A stretch of 14,515 bases of DNA from Actinomycetes bacterium (GCA_023424135.1 JAFAEH010000286.1:1-14515), one strand, 5' to 3'; shown: positions 7,459 to 14,107, counted from the stretch's first letter. Made by a program: numbers and translations. Notes: generated from the letters alone by a model not told the origin.

Positions 7459-9801
7459 ATGACCGACCAGGTGGGGCCGCCGTCCCCCGGGGCCGGCGCC
7501 GCGGGTCCCGGCACGACGCCCGTCGTCGGCACACCTGCCGCGGGCACGCCCGCCGTCGACCTCGACACGTGCGCCGACGAGCCGATCCGCGTGCCCGGCT
7601 CGGTGCAGCCGCACGGTGTCCTGCTCGCGGTCGGCGAGCACGACCTGCGGGTACGGCACGTCTCGGCGAACGTCGTCGACCTGGTGGGACGCACCGCGGA
7701 CGAGCTGCTCGGCGCGCCGCTCGCCGACGTCCTGGGCGGGCCCGCCGCGGACGCGGTCCGTGACCACGTCCGCTCCGGGGGGCGCCTGCGCGGGCGCAAC
7801 CCCGTGGACGTCGTCGTCGCGACACCCGCCGGGCCGGTCCGCGCCGACGCGCTCCTGCACCGCACGACGCTCGCGGGCCGACCCCTGCTCGTCGTCGAGC
7901 TCGAGCCTGCGCACGGACCACGCCCCTACACGTACCCGGGCACCTACGCGGGCGTGCGGGACGCGCTCGACCGGCTCGGCGCCGCCGCGACCCTCGAGGA
8001 GCTGTACGACGTCGCGGCCCAGGAGGTCCGGGCCCTCACCGGCTTCGACCGCGTGATGGTCTACCGCTTCGACGACGACTACAACGGCGAGGTGGTCGCC
8101 GAGGCGCGCCGCGCCGACCTCAACCCGTTCCTCGGGCTGCACTACCCGGCCTCGGACATCCCGCCGCAGGCGCGGGCGCTGTACGAGACGAGCGGGATCC
8201 GGCTCATCGCGGACGTGGGCTACACACCCTCGCCGATCGTCCCGGCGCACGACGCGGCGTCGGGCGAGCCGCTGGACCTGACCTACGCGGCGCTGCGCAG
8301 CGTGTCTCCCGTGCACGTCGAGTACCTGACGAACATGGGCGTGCGCGCGTCGATGTCGATCTCGCTGCTGCGCGGCGGGCGTCTGTGGGGACTCGTCGCG
8401 TGCCACCACTACGCCGGCCCGCACGCGGTCCCGTACGGCGTCCGGGCGTCCGCCGAGTTCCTCGGCTCGGTGCTCTCGCTGCGGCTCGTCGGCCGCGCGC
8501 AGGACCGTGAGCTCGAGCGCGAGCTGGAGGCGCAGGCCGCGATCGCGCGTGTGCTGCCCGTCGCGCGCGACCCCGACCTGGGCCTCGCGGAGGCGCTCGC
8601 GGAGCGCGACCCGGGCCTGCTCACCGTGGTGCCGGCGCACGGCCTCGTCGTCGTCGCCGACGGTCGGGCGGCGACCGCGGGCGACGTGCCGGACGACGTC
8701 GACCCGCTGCGCGCCTGGGTGCTGGCCCAGCCCGACCCGGTGACGGTGCGCACCGCGCTCGGCGAGAGCGACCCCGCGCTCGCGGCGACGCTGCCGGACG
8801 TCGCCGGGCTCCTCGCGCTGCGCCTGCCCGACGACCAGGTCGTGGTGTGGCTGCGGCACGAGCAGGTGCGGGACGTCTACTGGGGCGGCGACCCGCAGAA
8901 CAAGGCCATCGCGCGCCGCGAGGGCGACCGCGTCCGGCTCAGCCCGCGCAAGTCGTTCGACCGCTGGCGCGAGGTCGTGCGCGGACGCAGCGAGCCGTGG
9001 GCACCGGCGCACGTGCGGGCGGCGCACGACCTGCGCTCCCGGCTGCTCGAGGTCGTCATCGTGCGCAACCGCTGGCAGCTGGCCGCCGCACGTGCCGTCC
9101 AGCTCTCGCTGCTGCCGCAGCGCCTGCCCCAGGTGCCGGGCTGGGCGCTGCACGCGCGGTACGCACCGGCCGCGGGCGGGCGTGTCGGCGGGGACTGGTA
9201 CGACGCGCTCGAGCTGCCCGACGGCCGGTTCGCGGTCGTCGTGGGCGACGTCGCCGGGCACGGTGTCGGGGCGGCCGCGGCGATGGGGCAGCTGCGCAAC
9301 GCGCTGCGCGCCTACCTGCTGCAGGGCGCCGACGTGGGCGACGCCCTGGCGGACCTCGACCGCCTCGCCCGGCGGACGATGCCGGAGGACATGGCGACGG
9401 TCGTCGCCGCCGTCGTCGACCCCGCGACGGGCGTCGCGACGCTCGCCGTGGCGGGCCACCCGCGCCCGCTCGTGCTGTCGGCCGACGGGGGCGCCGTGCT
9501 CGCCCCGGTGCGCGTCGACCGGCCCGTCGGCGTGGGATCGGGTGACCCGCAGGTCCTGGAGCTGCGGCTCGAGCCGGGCGGTGGCCTCGTGCTCTACAGC
9601 GACGGGCTCGTGGACTCGCGCACGACCGCGCTGGCGGACGGCATCGAGCGGCTCGTCGCCGCGTTCGACCGCCCCGACCCCACCGTGCCGGTGGACGTCG
9701 ACGAGGTCATGGCGGACTGCCAGGACCCGGACTCGAAGGACGACATGACCCTGCTGCTGCTGTGCCGTGACCTCGACCTGCCGTCGGGGGCCCGCCCGTG
9801 A
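7459..9801 (+). CDS. bphP: Bacteriophytochrome fused to a PP2C/SpoIIE serine phosphatase
   Basis: This 780-residue cytoplasmic red/far-red photoreceptor has a phosphatase output. PAS: C38 in CADEPIRVPGSVQPHG (38-53) aligns with the biliverdin-attaching Cys of Deinococcus BphP. GAF (about 165-345): Y202, PASDIP at 230-235 (D233), R248, R280, S283, H286, Y289 and H316 match known chromophore-pocket residues. PHY (about 355-535): the tongue contains YWGGDP (474-479) and PRKSF (496-500). A helix leads to a PP2C domain (about 545-770) with GGDWYD (577-582), VGDVAGHG (595-602) and KDDMTLLLL (760-768), which supply metal-binding Asp residues. Expected role: light-controlled dephosphorylation of a STAS-type anti-anti-sigma protein (inference). 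The ATG at 7459 has GGAG at the right distance. The PHY domain looks somewhat divergent before the tongue. No heme oxygenase for making biliverdin is in the window. Confidence 0.94.
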   Translation: MTDQVGPPSPGAGAAGPGTTPVVGTPAAGTPAVDLDTCADEPIRVPGSVQPHGVLLAVGEHDLRVRHVSANVVDLVGRTADELLGAPLADVLGGPAADAVRDHVRSGGRLRGRNPVDVVVATPAGPVRADALLHRTTLAGRPLLVVELEPAHGPRPYTYPGTYAGVRDALDRLGAAATLEELYDVAAQEVRALTGFDRVMVYRFDDDYNGEVVAEARRADLNPFLGLHYPASDIPPQARALYETSGIRLIADVGYTPSPIVPAHDAASGEPLDLTYAALRSVSPVHVEYLTNMGVRASMSISLLRGGRLWGLVACHHYAGPHAVPYGVRASAEFLGSVLSLRLVGRAQDRELERELEAQAAIARVLPVARDPDLGLAEALAERDPGLLTVVPAHGLVVVADGRAATAGDVPDDVDPLRAWVLAQPDPVTVRTALGESDPALAATLPDVAGLLALRLPDDQVVVWLRHEQVRDVYWGGDPQNKAIARREGDRVRLSPRKSFDRWREVVRGRSEPWAPAHVRAAHDLRSRLLEVVIVRNRWQLAAARAVQLSLLPQRLPQVPGWALHARYAPAAGGRVGGDWYDALELPDGRFAVVVGDVAGHGVGAAAAMGQLRNALRAYLLQGADVGDALADLDRLARRTMPEDMATVVAAVVDPATGVATLAVAGHPRPLVLSADGGAVLAPVRVDRPVGVGSGDPQVLELRLEPGGGLVLYSDGLVDSRTTALADGIERLVAAFDRPDPTVPVDVDEVMADCQDPDSKDDMTLLLLCRDLDLPSGARP

Positions 9802-10412
9802 GCGTCCGGCGGGCCCTCGCCCGCGGGTTCTGGCGCGTGAGCCGGTGGACGCTGCGCACCGAGCGGCTGCCGCGCGACGGTGCGGGTGTGCTCATCGGCG
9901 CCCCGCACACCTCCAACTGGGACTTCGTCCTGATGCTCGCGATCGCGTGGGAGGCCGAGCTGCCGTTCCGCTGGCTCGGCAAGCACACGCTGTTCCGCGG
10001 CCCGGCGGGTCCGCTGATGCGCGCGCTGGGCGGCATCCCGGTCGACCGGCGCGACCCGGCGGGCCTGGTCGACGAGCTCGTCGCGCGCCTGGGCGAGGGT
10101 GAGCGGTTCTACCTCGTCGTGACGCCCGAGGGGACGCGGTCCGGCCAGGGCTGGAAGTCGGGGTTCTACCGCATCGCGCGGGCGGCGGACCTGCCCGTGA
10201 CCCTGGGGTACGTCGACCGCACGACGATGACGACGGGTCTGGGGCCGACGCTGACGCTGACCGGCGACCTGCGCGCGGACATGGACGAGGTCCGCGCGTT
10301 CTACGCCGACAAGTCCGGCTTCGCACCGTCGCGGCGCACCGAGCCGCGGCTGCGCGACGAGCGTGCCGCCGATGCGGGCGCACCGGATGCGGAGGGCTCG
10401 GACCCCGCCTAG
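9798..10412 (+). CDS. Lysophospholipid acyltransferase family protein (PlsC-like)
   Basis: This 204-residue, probably membrane-peripheral acyltransferase has the two diagnostic motifs: H37-TSNW-D42 (the catalytic HX4D, here in the HTSNWDF form) and EGTRS at 111-115. The GGIPVDR at 78-84 is the substrate-binding block. Related enzymes move acyl chains from acyl-CoA or acyl-ACP to lysophospholipids. The HTSNWDF variant is common in a short bacterial subgroup whose acceptor is not well defined, so 1-acylglycerol-3-phosphate is not assured. The GTG start overlaps the phytochrome stop as GTGA, which implies translational coupling with the photoreceptor. Residues about 175-204 form a charged, Ala/Asp-rich tail outside the domain. 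Confidence 0.9.
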   Translation: MSVRRALARGFWRVSRWTLRTERLPRDGAGVLIGAPHTSNWDFVLMLAIAWEAELPFRWLGKHTLFRGPAGPLMRALGGIPVDRRDPAGLVDELVARLGEGERFYLVVTPEGTRSGQGWKSGFYRIARAADLPVTLGYVDRTTMTTGLGPTLTLTGDLRADMDEVRAFYADKSGFAPSRRTEPRLRDERAADAGAPDAEGSDPA

Positions 10413-10415
10413 CGT
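10410..10415 (+). promoter_or_regulatory. Candidate internal -10 box before the CsbD gene
   Basis: TAGCGT fits TANNNT and overlaps the acyltransferase TAG stop. It is about 20 bp before the GGGAGG ribosome site of the CsbD-family gene. An extra start for that gene alone is possible; no -35 is evident. Confidence 0.25.
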
Positions 10416-10446
10416 CGAAGGGGTCACCGAGGAAGGGAGGCTCATC

Positions 10447-10617
10447 ATGGGTCTCGACGACAAGATCAAGCACGCGGCCGAAGAGGCGCAGGGCAAGGCC
10501 AAGGAGGCCTGGGGCAAGGCCACCGACGACGAGCAGCGCGAGGCCGAGGGCAAGGCGCAGCAGTCGCAGGCGAACCTCAAGCAGGCCGGCGAGGACGTCA
10601 AGGACGCGTTCCGCTGA
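10447..10617 (+). CDS. CsbD-family general stress protein
   Basis: This 56-residue, highly charged Lys/Glu/Ala/Gln-rich protein has the CsbD/YjbJ pattern: MGLDDKIKHAAEEAQGKAKE at the start, then a near-repeat of the motif with GKA at 17-19, 23-25 and 40-42. It is probably an amphipathic helical, hydrophilic cytoplasmic protein. In Bacillus subtilis csbD belongs to the sigma-B stress regulon, while the molecular role of the family is unsettled. The ATG at 10447 follows GGGAGG, the best ribosome site in this operon, suggesting high expression. It is 34 bp after the acyltransferase and precedes a strong terminator, so it closes the phytochrome operon. Confidence 0.9.
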   Translation: MGLDDKIKHAAEEAQGKAKEAWGKATDDEQREAEGKAQQSQANLKQAGEDVKDAFR

Positions 10618-10635
10618 CGCACCCGCGTCCACCCG

Positions 10636-10686
10636 CCGAGCGCGGTGCTCGTCCGCCCGTACGGGCGGGACGGGTGCCGCGCTCGG
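10636..10686 (+). terminator. Strong compound hairpin terminator of the phytochrome operon
   Basis: CCGAGCGCGG (10636-10645) pairs perfectly with CCGCGCTCGG (10677-10686). An inner stem built on GTCCGCCCGT/ACGGGCGGGAC (10651-10671) has one extra G. There is no T-tract. It begins 19 bp after the CsbD stop codon. Confidence 0.75.
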
Positions 10687-10817
10687 TGTCGTCGTGCGGC
10701 GCTCGCGGTGCGCTCGCGGGCGGCTCGTCACCCGGTCGGGTGCGTCGGGGTGTGCGGTGCAGGGCTCCCGGGGGTGCGAACCGGGCCGACACGCCCGCCG
10801 TCCGGGTGAATTGGGCT

Positions 10818-10832
10818 CTTGTCCAGGACAAG
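10818..10832. promoter_or_regulatory. Perfect 15-nt palindrome, candidate operator
   Basis: CTTGTCC-A-GGACAAG has 7-base arms around one central base. It is flanked by outer arms TCCGGGT (10801-10807) and ACCCGGA (10835-10841). Its centre is about 56 bp before the predicted transcription start, a normal place for an activator or repressor site. I do not recognise the binding protein. Confidence 0.5.
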
Positions 10833-10846
10833 TGACCCGGATCACT
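10831..10846. promoter_or_regulatory. CRP/GlxR-like operator
   Basis: AGTGA-CCCGGA-TCACT keeps the GTGA-N6-TCAC half-sites and spacing of cAMP-receptor-protein sites, with one further matching base pair on each side. The centre at 10838.5 is about 42 bp before the predicted start near 10880, the class II activator position. Binding by a CRP-family protein is inferred. It shares two bases with the 15-nt palindrome. Confidence 0.5.
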
Positions 10847-10868
10847 TCCCCTGAGCGTGAGAGCCGTC

Positions 10869-10874
10869 TAATGT
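10869..10874 (+). promoter_or_regulatory. -10 box of the riboswitch transcript
   Basis: TAATGT fits TANNNT well and places the start near 10880, directly ahead of the aptamer. The hexamer 17 bp upstream (TTCCCC, 10846-10851) is a poor -35, consistent with dependence on an activator at the CRP-like site. Confidence 0.5.
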
Positions 10875-10883
10875 CGGACTTGT

Positions 10884-10958
10884 CAGCGATAACGGCAAAC
10901 CCTCCGCAAGGGGGGGACGCAAAGCCACGGGACCCACGCGGTCAGCCGGGCTACCGAA
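10884..10958 (+). ncRNA. Cyclic di-GMP-I (GEMM-I) riboswitch
   Basis: The conserved GEMM-I core is present: GATAACGGCAAACC at 10888-10901, a hairpin of CCCTCC (10900-10905) and G-run (10910-10915) closed by a GCAA tetraloop (10906-10909), then GGGACGCAAAGCC at 10914-10926. GGC (10894-10896) pairs with GCC (10924-10926). The second arm is short: CGG-GACC (10928-10934), loop CACGC, GGTC (10940-10943) and CCG (10946-10948), ending CAGCCGGGCTACCG. By comparison with the Vibrio Vc2 aptamer, the base equivalent to G20, which selects c-di-GMP over 3',3'-cGAMP (where it is A), is G (10894). The ligand should therefore be c-di-GMP. The ribosome site of the next ORF starts a few bases after the aptamer, suggesting translational control. 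Confidence 0.9.
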
Positions 10959-10973
10959 CGAAGGGTTCCTCTC

Positions 10974-11108
10974 ATGGACCGCGGATCCGCCGCCGAGCCG
11001 TACGAGGCTCGTAGCCAGTCCCTCCCCGTCGCCCGCTGGGCGTCGATCGCCGCCCGCCTCGAGGCGTCGGTGACCGTCCCCGCACAGCGCGACGCGCTCG
11101 CCGCCTGA
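10974..11108 (+). CDS. 44-residue ORF directly under the c-di-GMP riboswitch
   Basis: I do not recognise this product. The ATG at 10974 lies 8 bases after AAGGG (10961-10965) and 16 bases after the aptamer, the classic position for a riboswitch-controlled gene. About 40 of 44 codons end in G or C, matching real genes here. The peptide (MDRGSAAEPYEARSQSL...) is soluble, has no signal peptide or membrane segment, and may form a helix from about 17 to 44 (VARWASIAARLEASV). The next gene starts 40 bp after its stop in another frame, so this may be a functional small protein or a translated leader coupled to the SHOCT gene. Confidence 0.6.
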   Translation: MDRGSAAEPYEARSQSLPVARWASIAARLEASVTVPAQRDALAA

Positions 11109-11148
11109 CGCGAGCGCCGCGACCTCGGCCCGGTACGCACCGGGGGGC

Positions 11149-11325
11149 ATGAGCGAGCGTCAGGTCGCCGCCGTGCGGCACGCCAAGGACGAGACAGACG
11201 CGTACATCCGCGAGGTCGCGTCCAAGTCGCCCGCCGACCACATCGCCGACGCCAAGGCGCTGCTCGACGCGGGCGCGATCACGCCCGACGAGTTCGCGAC
11301 GCTCAAGGCCAAGGCGCTCGCCTGA
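11149..11325 (+). CDS. Small SHOCT-domain-like protein
   Basis: This is a 58-residue protein. Its C-terminal half, roughly residues 31-58, reads HIADAKALLDAGAITPDEFATLKAKAL, which fits the SHOCT pattern (a helix, 'G.It.eEFe..K', then a second helix). SHOCT domains usually sit at the C-terminus of longer proteins and are thought to mediate protein or oligomer contacts; a stand-alone copy is short. The first 30 residues are charged, with no membrane segment. The ATG follows a GGGGGG run almost directly, an unusually close ribosome site, and no other in-frame start exists nearby. It is probably co-transcribed with the 44-residue ORF under the c-di-GMP riboswitch, and the hairpin at 11345 ends the unit. 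Confidence 0.78.
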   Translation: MSERQVAAVRHAKDETDAYIREVASKSPADHIADAKALLDAGAITPDEFATLKAKALA

Positions 11326-11344
11326 GCGGACGGCCGTCCCGCTG

Positions 11345-11380
11345 CGGCCCCGCGACCGGTCCGACACGGTCGCGGGGCCG
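11345..11380. terminator. Perfect 14-bp terminator stem
   Basis: CGGCCCCGCGACCG (11345-11358) and CGGTCGCGGGGCCG (11367-11380) pair without mismatch around an 8-base loop. It lies 20 bp after the SHOCT stop and 78 bp from the end of the converging membrane-protein gene, so it can act on both strands. No T-tract is present. Confidence 0.8.
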
Positions 11381-11457
11381 TAGTGCGTCGTGGGTGGTCG
11401 TGCGTCGCGAGTCCTGGCGTCCGGCGAGCTGCGTCGGAGCGTGCTGTCGCGGTGGCG

Positions 11458-14100
11458 TCAGAGCTCGCCGATGCGCGTGAGGTAGCGCATCGCGAGCCAG
11501 CCGAACGGGATGCGCAGCCAGTAGGTCAGCAGGCGGAACAGCAGCGCGACCGTGCCTGCGACACCGATGTTGATGCCCGCGACGGTCGACAGGCTCAGGG
11601 CGAGCGCCGTCTCGACCGTGCCGATGCCGCCCGGTGTCGGCACGACCGACCCGGCCGTGTTCCCCGTGAGGTACACGAGCGCGACCTGCACGAGCGACGC
11701 CTCCTGCCCCAGGGCTGCGAGCGCCGCGTCGAACGCGAGCACGTACCCCATCGTCATGAGCACGTTGCCGCCGATGGCCAGCGCGAGCCGCCACGGCTGC
11801 CCCAGCACCTCGATGAGCCGGGGGAGGGTCTGGCGCATCGTCGGACCGACCGTGCGCTGCACCCACGTGCGCACCGGCGGGAACAGCAGCGCGGTCCCGA
11901 CGAGCCCGGCGACGACCGCGAGGGCGATGAGCATCGCGGGCGACACCGAGAACGACGACGGCGAGTGCACCCCGGACGTCACCGTGAGGACGAGCAGCAG
12001 CAGCAGGGTCGTGACGAACTGACTGACCTGCACCAGTGCGACCGTGGCGCCCGCGAGCGAGCCGCTGACGCCGCGTCGCGTGAGCATCCGCAGGTTCAGG
12101 GCGGCGGGGCCGATGCCGGCGGGCGCCGCGAGCGCGACGAACGTCGCGGCGGTCTGCACGAGTGTCGCCCGCCACACCGACAGTCGGACCGGTGAGAACG
12201 CGACGAACGCGAGTGCGGCGCCGAGCAGCGTGAGCAGCCCGAGCGCGAACGCGAGCACCGAGTAGCGCCAGTCGCTCTCGGCCAGGACGGGCCCGATCTG
12301 CGCGACGTTGACGTACGTGAGGACGACGAACACGGCGACGACCGTCAGCAGGATCGTCAGCAGCGTGCGCGCGCCGAACCGGACGAGCTGCTGGGGCTGG
12401 ACGTCGGCCTCGGGCAGGCGGGCGACGAGCGCGGAGCGCAGCTCGGCCAGGACCTCCTTGTGGGCGCGCATCTCCTCGCGGGTGCGCCGGGGCAGCGTGA
12501 CGGTCTGCAGCAGCGGGCCGATGGCCTCGATCTCCCCGTCGGGCAGCACCTCGGCGGCGGAGCCGACGGCACGCGCGGCCCCGACGCGCAGCGCGAGCAC
12601 GGCGACGAGCTGCGTGGTGTCGAGGCGGCGGGCGAGCTCCGAGGACGCGACGTCGCCGTGCTCCCACGCGGTGAGCCACACGCGAGGTCCGTCGGGGGAG
12701 CGCTCGACGAGGATGACGTCGGACGTGAGCGCGCGGTGCGCGACACCCGCGGTGTGCGCGAGCCGCAGCTGTGCCCAGATCGCGCGCAGCACCTCGTCGT
12801 CGACGTCCTCGCTCTCGAGGTCCGACAGCGGGACCGCGTCCCCCGTGGTCTCCTGCACCAGGAGCATCGAGTCCTGCGCCTCGGCGATGCTCAGGAGCTG
12901 CGGTGTGCGCACGCCCGCGGCGCTCGCGGCGTAGGACAGCAGCGCGGCGCGCTCGGTCGCCTGCCGCAGCGACAGCGACGAGCGTCCCTCGAGCCCGCGC
13001 AGGCGCATGCTGCGCCACAGGCGCGTGAGCATGCCGACGACCTGACGGTCGCCGTCGAGGACGAGCACGTCGCGGTGCTGCCCGTCGTCGGTCGTCACGT
13101 CGTACAGGCGGTCGCCGGCCGTGCGGGCGAGGGCGAGCCGTGCGGGGGTCGCGGGCGGCAGCGCGGCGAGGGTGTCGGTGGCGGTGCGGTCCGCCTCGAG
13201 CACCGGGTCGGGGACGCGGACGACGCTCGCGGGCACGACCCCGGCGCGGCGCAGCCCGGCGACCAGCGCCGAGCCGTACGCGCGCTCGGGGTCGACACCA
13301 CCGACGTACCGCACGGCCAGGCCGGCCACGCGGCCGACGAGCAGGGCGAGCGCGATCCCCGGCAGCGACGCGGCCGCGGTGATGAGGACGACACCCGTCG
13401 TGACCCACAGCAGGTTCCACGACCACGCGACGGTGCGACGCCGGCTGCGCGGCCCCGCGACGGTGAGCAGCGCCGTGAGCATCGCCGAGTACTCGGGGAT
13501 CGTCAGGCGCCAGGTGCCACCGAGTCGCACGGACAGGCCCTGGACGAGGGTCTCGGAGCCGAAGGTCTCGAACGTCCAGACCAGCGCGGCGACGACGAGC
13601 ATCGCGGCGACGGCCGCCAGGACGGTCTGCAGGAGCTGACGTCCGAGGCGGCGCAGCGCGAGCTCGGTGAGCACGGCGATCGGCACGACGACGGTCGTGA
13701 AGCCGACGAGCACGTTGACGGGCACGAACAGGATGCGCCGCAGCAGGGTCGCGAACCCCTGCACGTCCTCGGCCACACCGGTCGTGGTGTTCTGCGCGTA
13801 CGTCGCGAGCACGACGACGAGCACGGCGCCCACCGCGGTGAGCGTGGCGCCGAGCAGGTCGCTGGGGTGGTGCACGCGGATGGGCCGCACGTCCTGCACG
13901 TCGACGGGCGAGCGGACCGCGCGCACGGGGCCGGTGGGGGCGGGGTCCGTCGGGAGCAGGTCGGCGCCGGGCAGGGTGCTCGTCGTGCTCGTCGTGCGCG
14001 TCGTGCTCGTCGCGCCGGCCGTCGTCGTGCCCGTCGTGCCCGTCGCCGGACCGGGGTCGTCGACGGCACCGTCCGGTGCAGGCGTCGGCGAGGTCGGCAT
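11458..14100 (-). CDS. Membrane protein: kinase-like domain fused to LPG-synthase-type flippase region
   Basis: This 880-residue integral membrane protein begins with a Thr/Ser/Pro-rich cytosolic tail (1-65). Hydrophobic segments follow at about 84-102, 122-147, 157-176, 204-216 and 226-258. A soluble region (about 285-570) resembles an aminoglycoside-phosphotransferase or protein-kinase fold: VLVLDGDRQVVGML, LLVQETTGD and a catalytic-loop relative at 455-464 (HRALTSDVIL). The usual catalytic Asp is Ala457 and the DFG segment is absent (LTAWEHG), so it looks catalytically dead. The C-terminal part (about 575-875) has many membrane segments and the UPF0104/AglD/MprF signature PTPGGIGTVE at 821-830. 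It may move or sense a lipid or polyprenyl-linked substrate; the substrate is unknown. The ATG at 14100 lies 7 bases after TACACT, so the message is probably leaderless. Confidence 0.88.
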   Translation of the reverse strand: MPTSPTPAPDGAVDDPGPATGTTGTTTAGATSTTRTTSTTSTLPGADLLPTDPAPTGPVRAVRSPVDVQDVRPIRVHHPSDLLGATLTAVGAVLVVVLATYAQNTTTGVAEDVQGFATLLRRILFVPVNVLVGFTTVVVPIAVLTELALRRLGRQLLQTVLAAVAAMLVVAALVWTFETFGSETLVQGLSVRLGGTWRLTIPEYSAMLTALLTVAGPRSRRRTVAWSWNLLWVTTGVVLITAAASLPGIALALLVGRVAGLAVRYVGGVDPERAYGSALVAGLRRAGVVPASVVRVPDPVLEADRTATDTLAALPPATPARLALARTAGDRLYDVTTDDGQHRDVLVLDGDRQVVGMLTRLWRSMRLRGLEGRSSLSLRQATERAALLSYAASAAGVRTPQLLSIAEAQDSMLLVQETTGDAVPLSDLESEDVDDEVLRAIWAQLRLAHTAGVAHRALTSDVILVERSPDGPRVWLTAWEHGDVASSELARRLDTTQLVAVLALRVGAARAVGSAAEVLPDGEIEAIGPLLQTVTLPRRTREEMRAHKEVLAELRSALVARLPEADVQPQQLVRFGARTLLTILLTVVAVFVVLTYVNVAQIGPVLAESDWRYSVLAFALGLLTLLGAALAFVAFSPVRLSVWRATLVQTAATFVALAAPAGIGPAALNLRMLTRRGVSGSLAGATVALVQVSQFVTTLLLLLVLTVTSGVHSPSSFSVSPAMLIALAVVAGLVGTALLFPPVRTWVQRTVGPTMRQTLPRLIEVLGQPWRLALAIGGNVLMTMGYVLAFDAALAALGQEASLVQVALVYLTGNTAGSVVPTPGGIGTVETALALSLSTVAGINIGVAGTVALLFRLLTYWLRIPFGWLAMRYLTRIGEL
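13981..14046 (-). repeat. Imperfect 9-bp tandem repeat encoding a Thr-rich tail
   Basis: Variants of CGTCGTGCT recur about seven times in register and encode the TTGTTTAGATSTTRTTSTTS region (residues 22-41) of the membrane protein. This looks like local slippage-type expansion inside a disordered tail; copy number may vary between strains. Confidence 0.55.
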
Positions 14101-14107
14101 GCTTGCG

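Larger units (their letters stand above)
10618..10973. other. 356-bp gene-free regulatory region
   Basis: No convincing gene lies here. In order it holds the terminator at 10636-10686, a stretch at 10687-10800 where I see only a small CACCCG-GT-CGGGTG palindrome (10729-10742), a nested set of dyads and a CRP-like site (10801-10846), a -10 box (10869-10874) and a c-di-GMP riboswitch (10884-10958). Local AT content rises around 10808-10900, as expected for a promoter. Confidence 0.7.

Noticed and set aside
7405..9459. Large minus-strand open frame opposite the phytochrome
   Set aside because: The composition is typical of an antisense shadow (Arg/Val/His-rich), and the plus strand has unmistakable phytochrome and PP2C motifs.
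9594..10845. Minus-strand open frames over the acyltransferase, CsbD and intergenic region
   Set aside because: They cross a strong terminator and have no recognisable motifs or ribosome sites.
10884..10958. Cobalamin, ydaO (c-di-AMP) or cGAMP-type (GEMM-Ib) riboswitch
   Set aside because: GGCAAACC...GNAA...GGGACGCAAAGCC is specific to GEMM-I, and the position that is A in cGAMP-type aptamers is G here.
10842..11150. Minus-strand open frames opposite the riboswitch and 44-residue ORF
   Set aside because: The plus strand has a conserved aptamer, promoter and ribosome site in the right order, so the reverse frames are incidental.
13976..14046. CRISPR array or mobile-element repeat
   Set aside because: The repeats are 9 bp, contiguous, in coding register and have no spacers; they encode a low-complexity tail.
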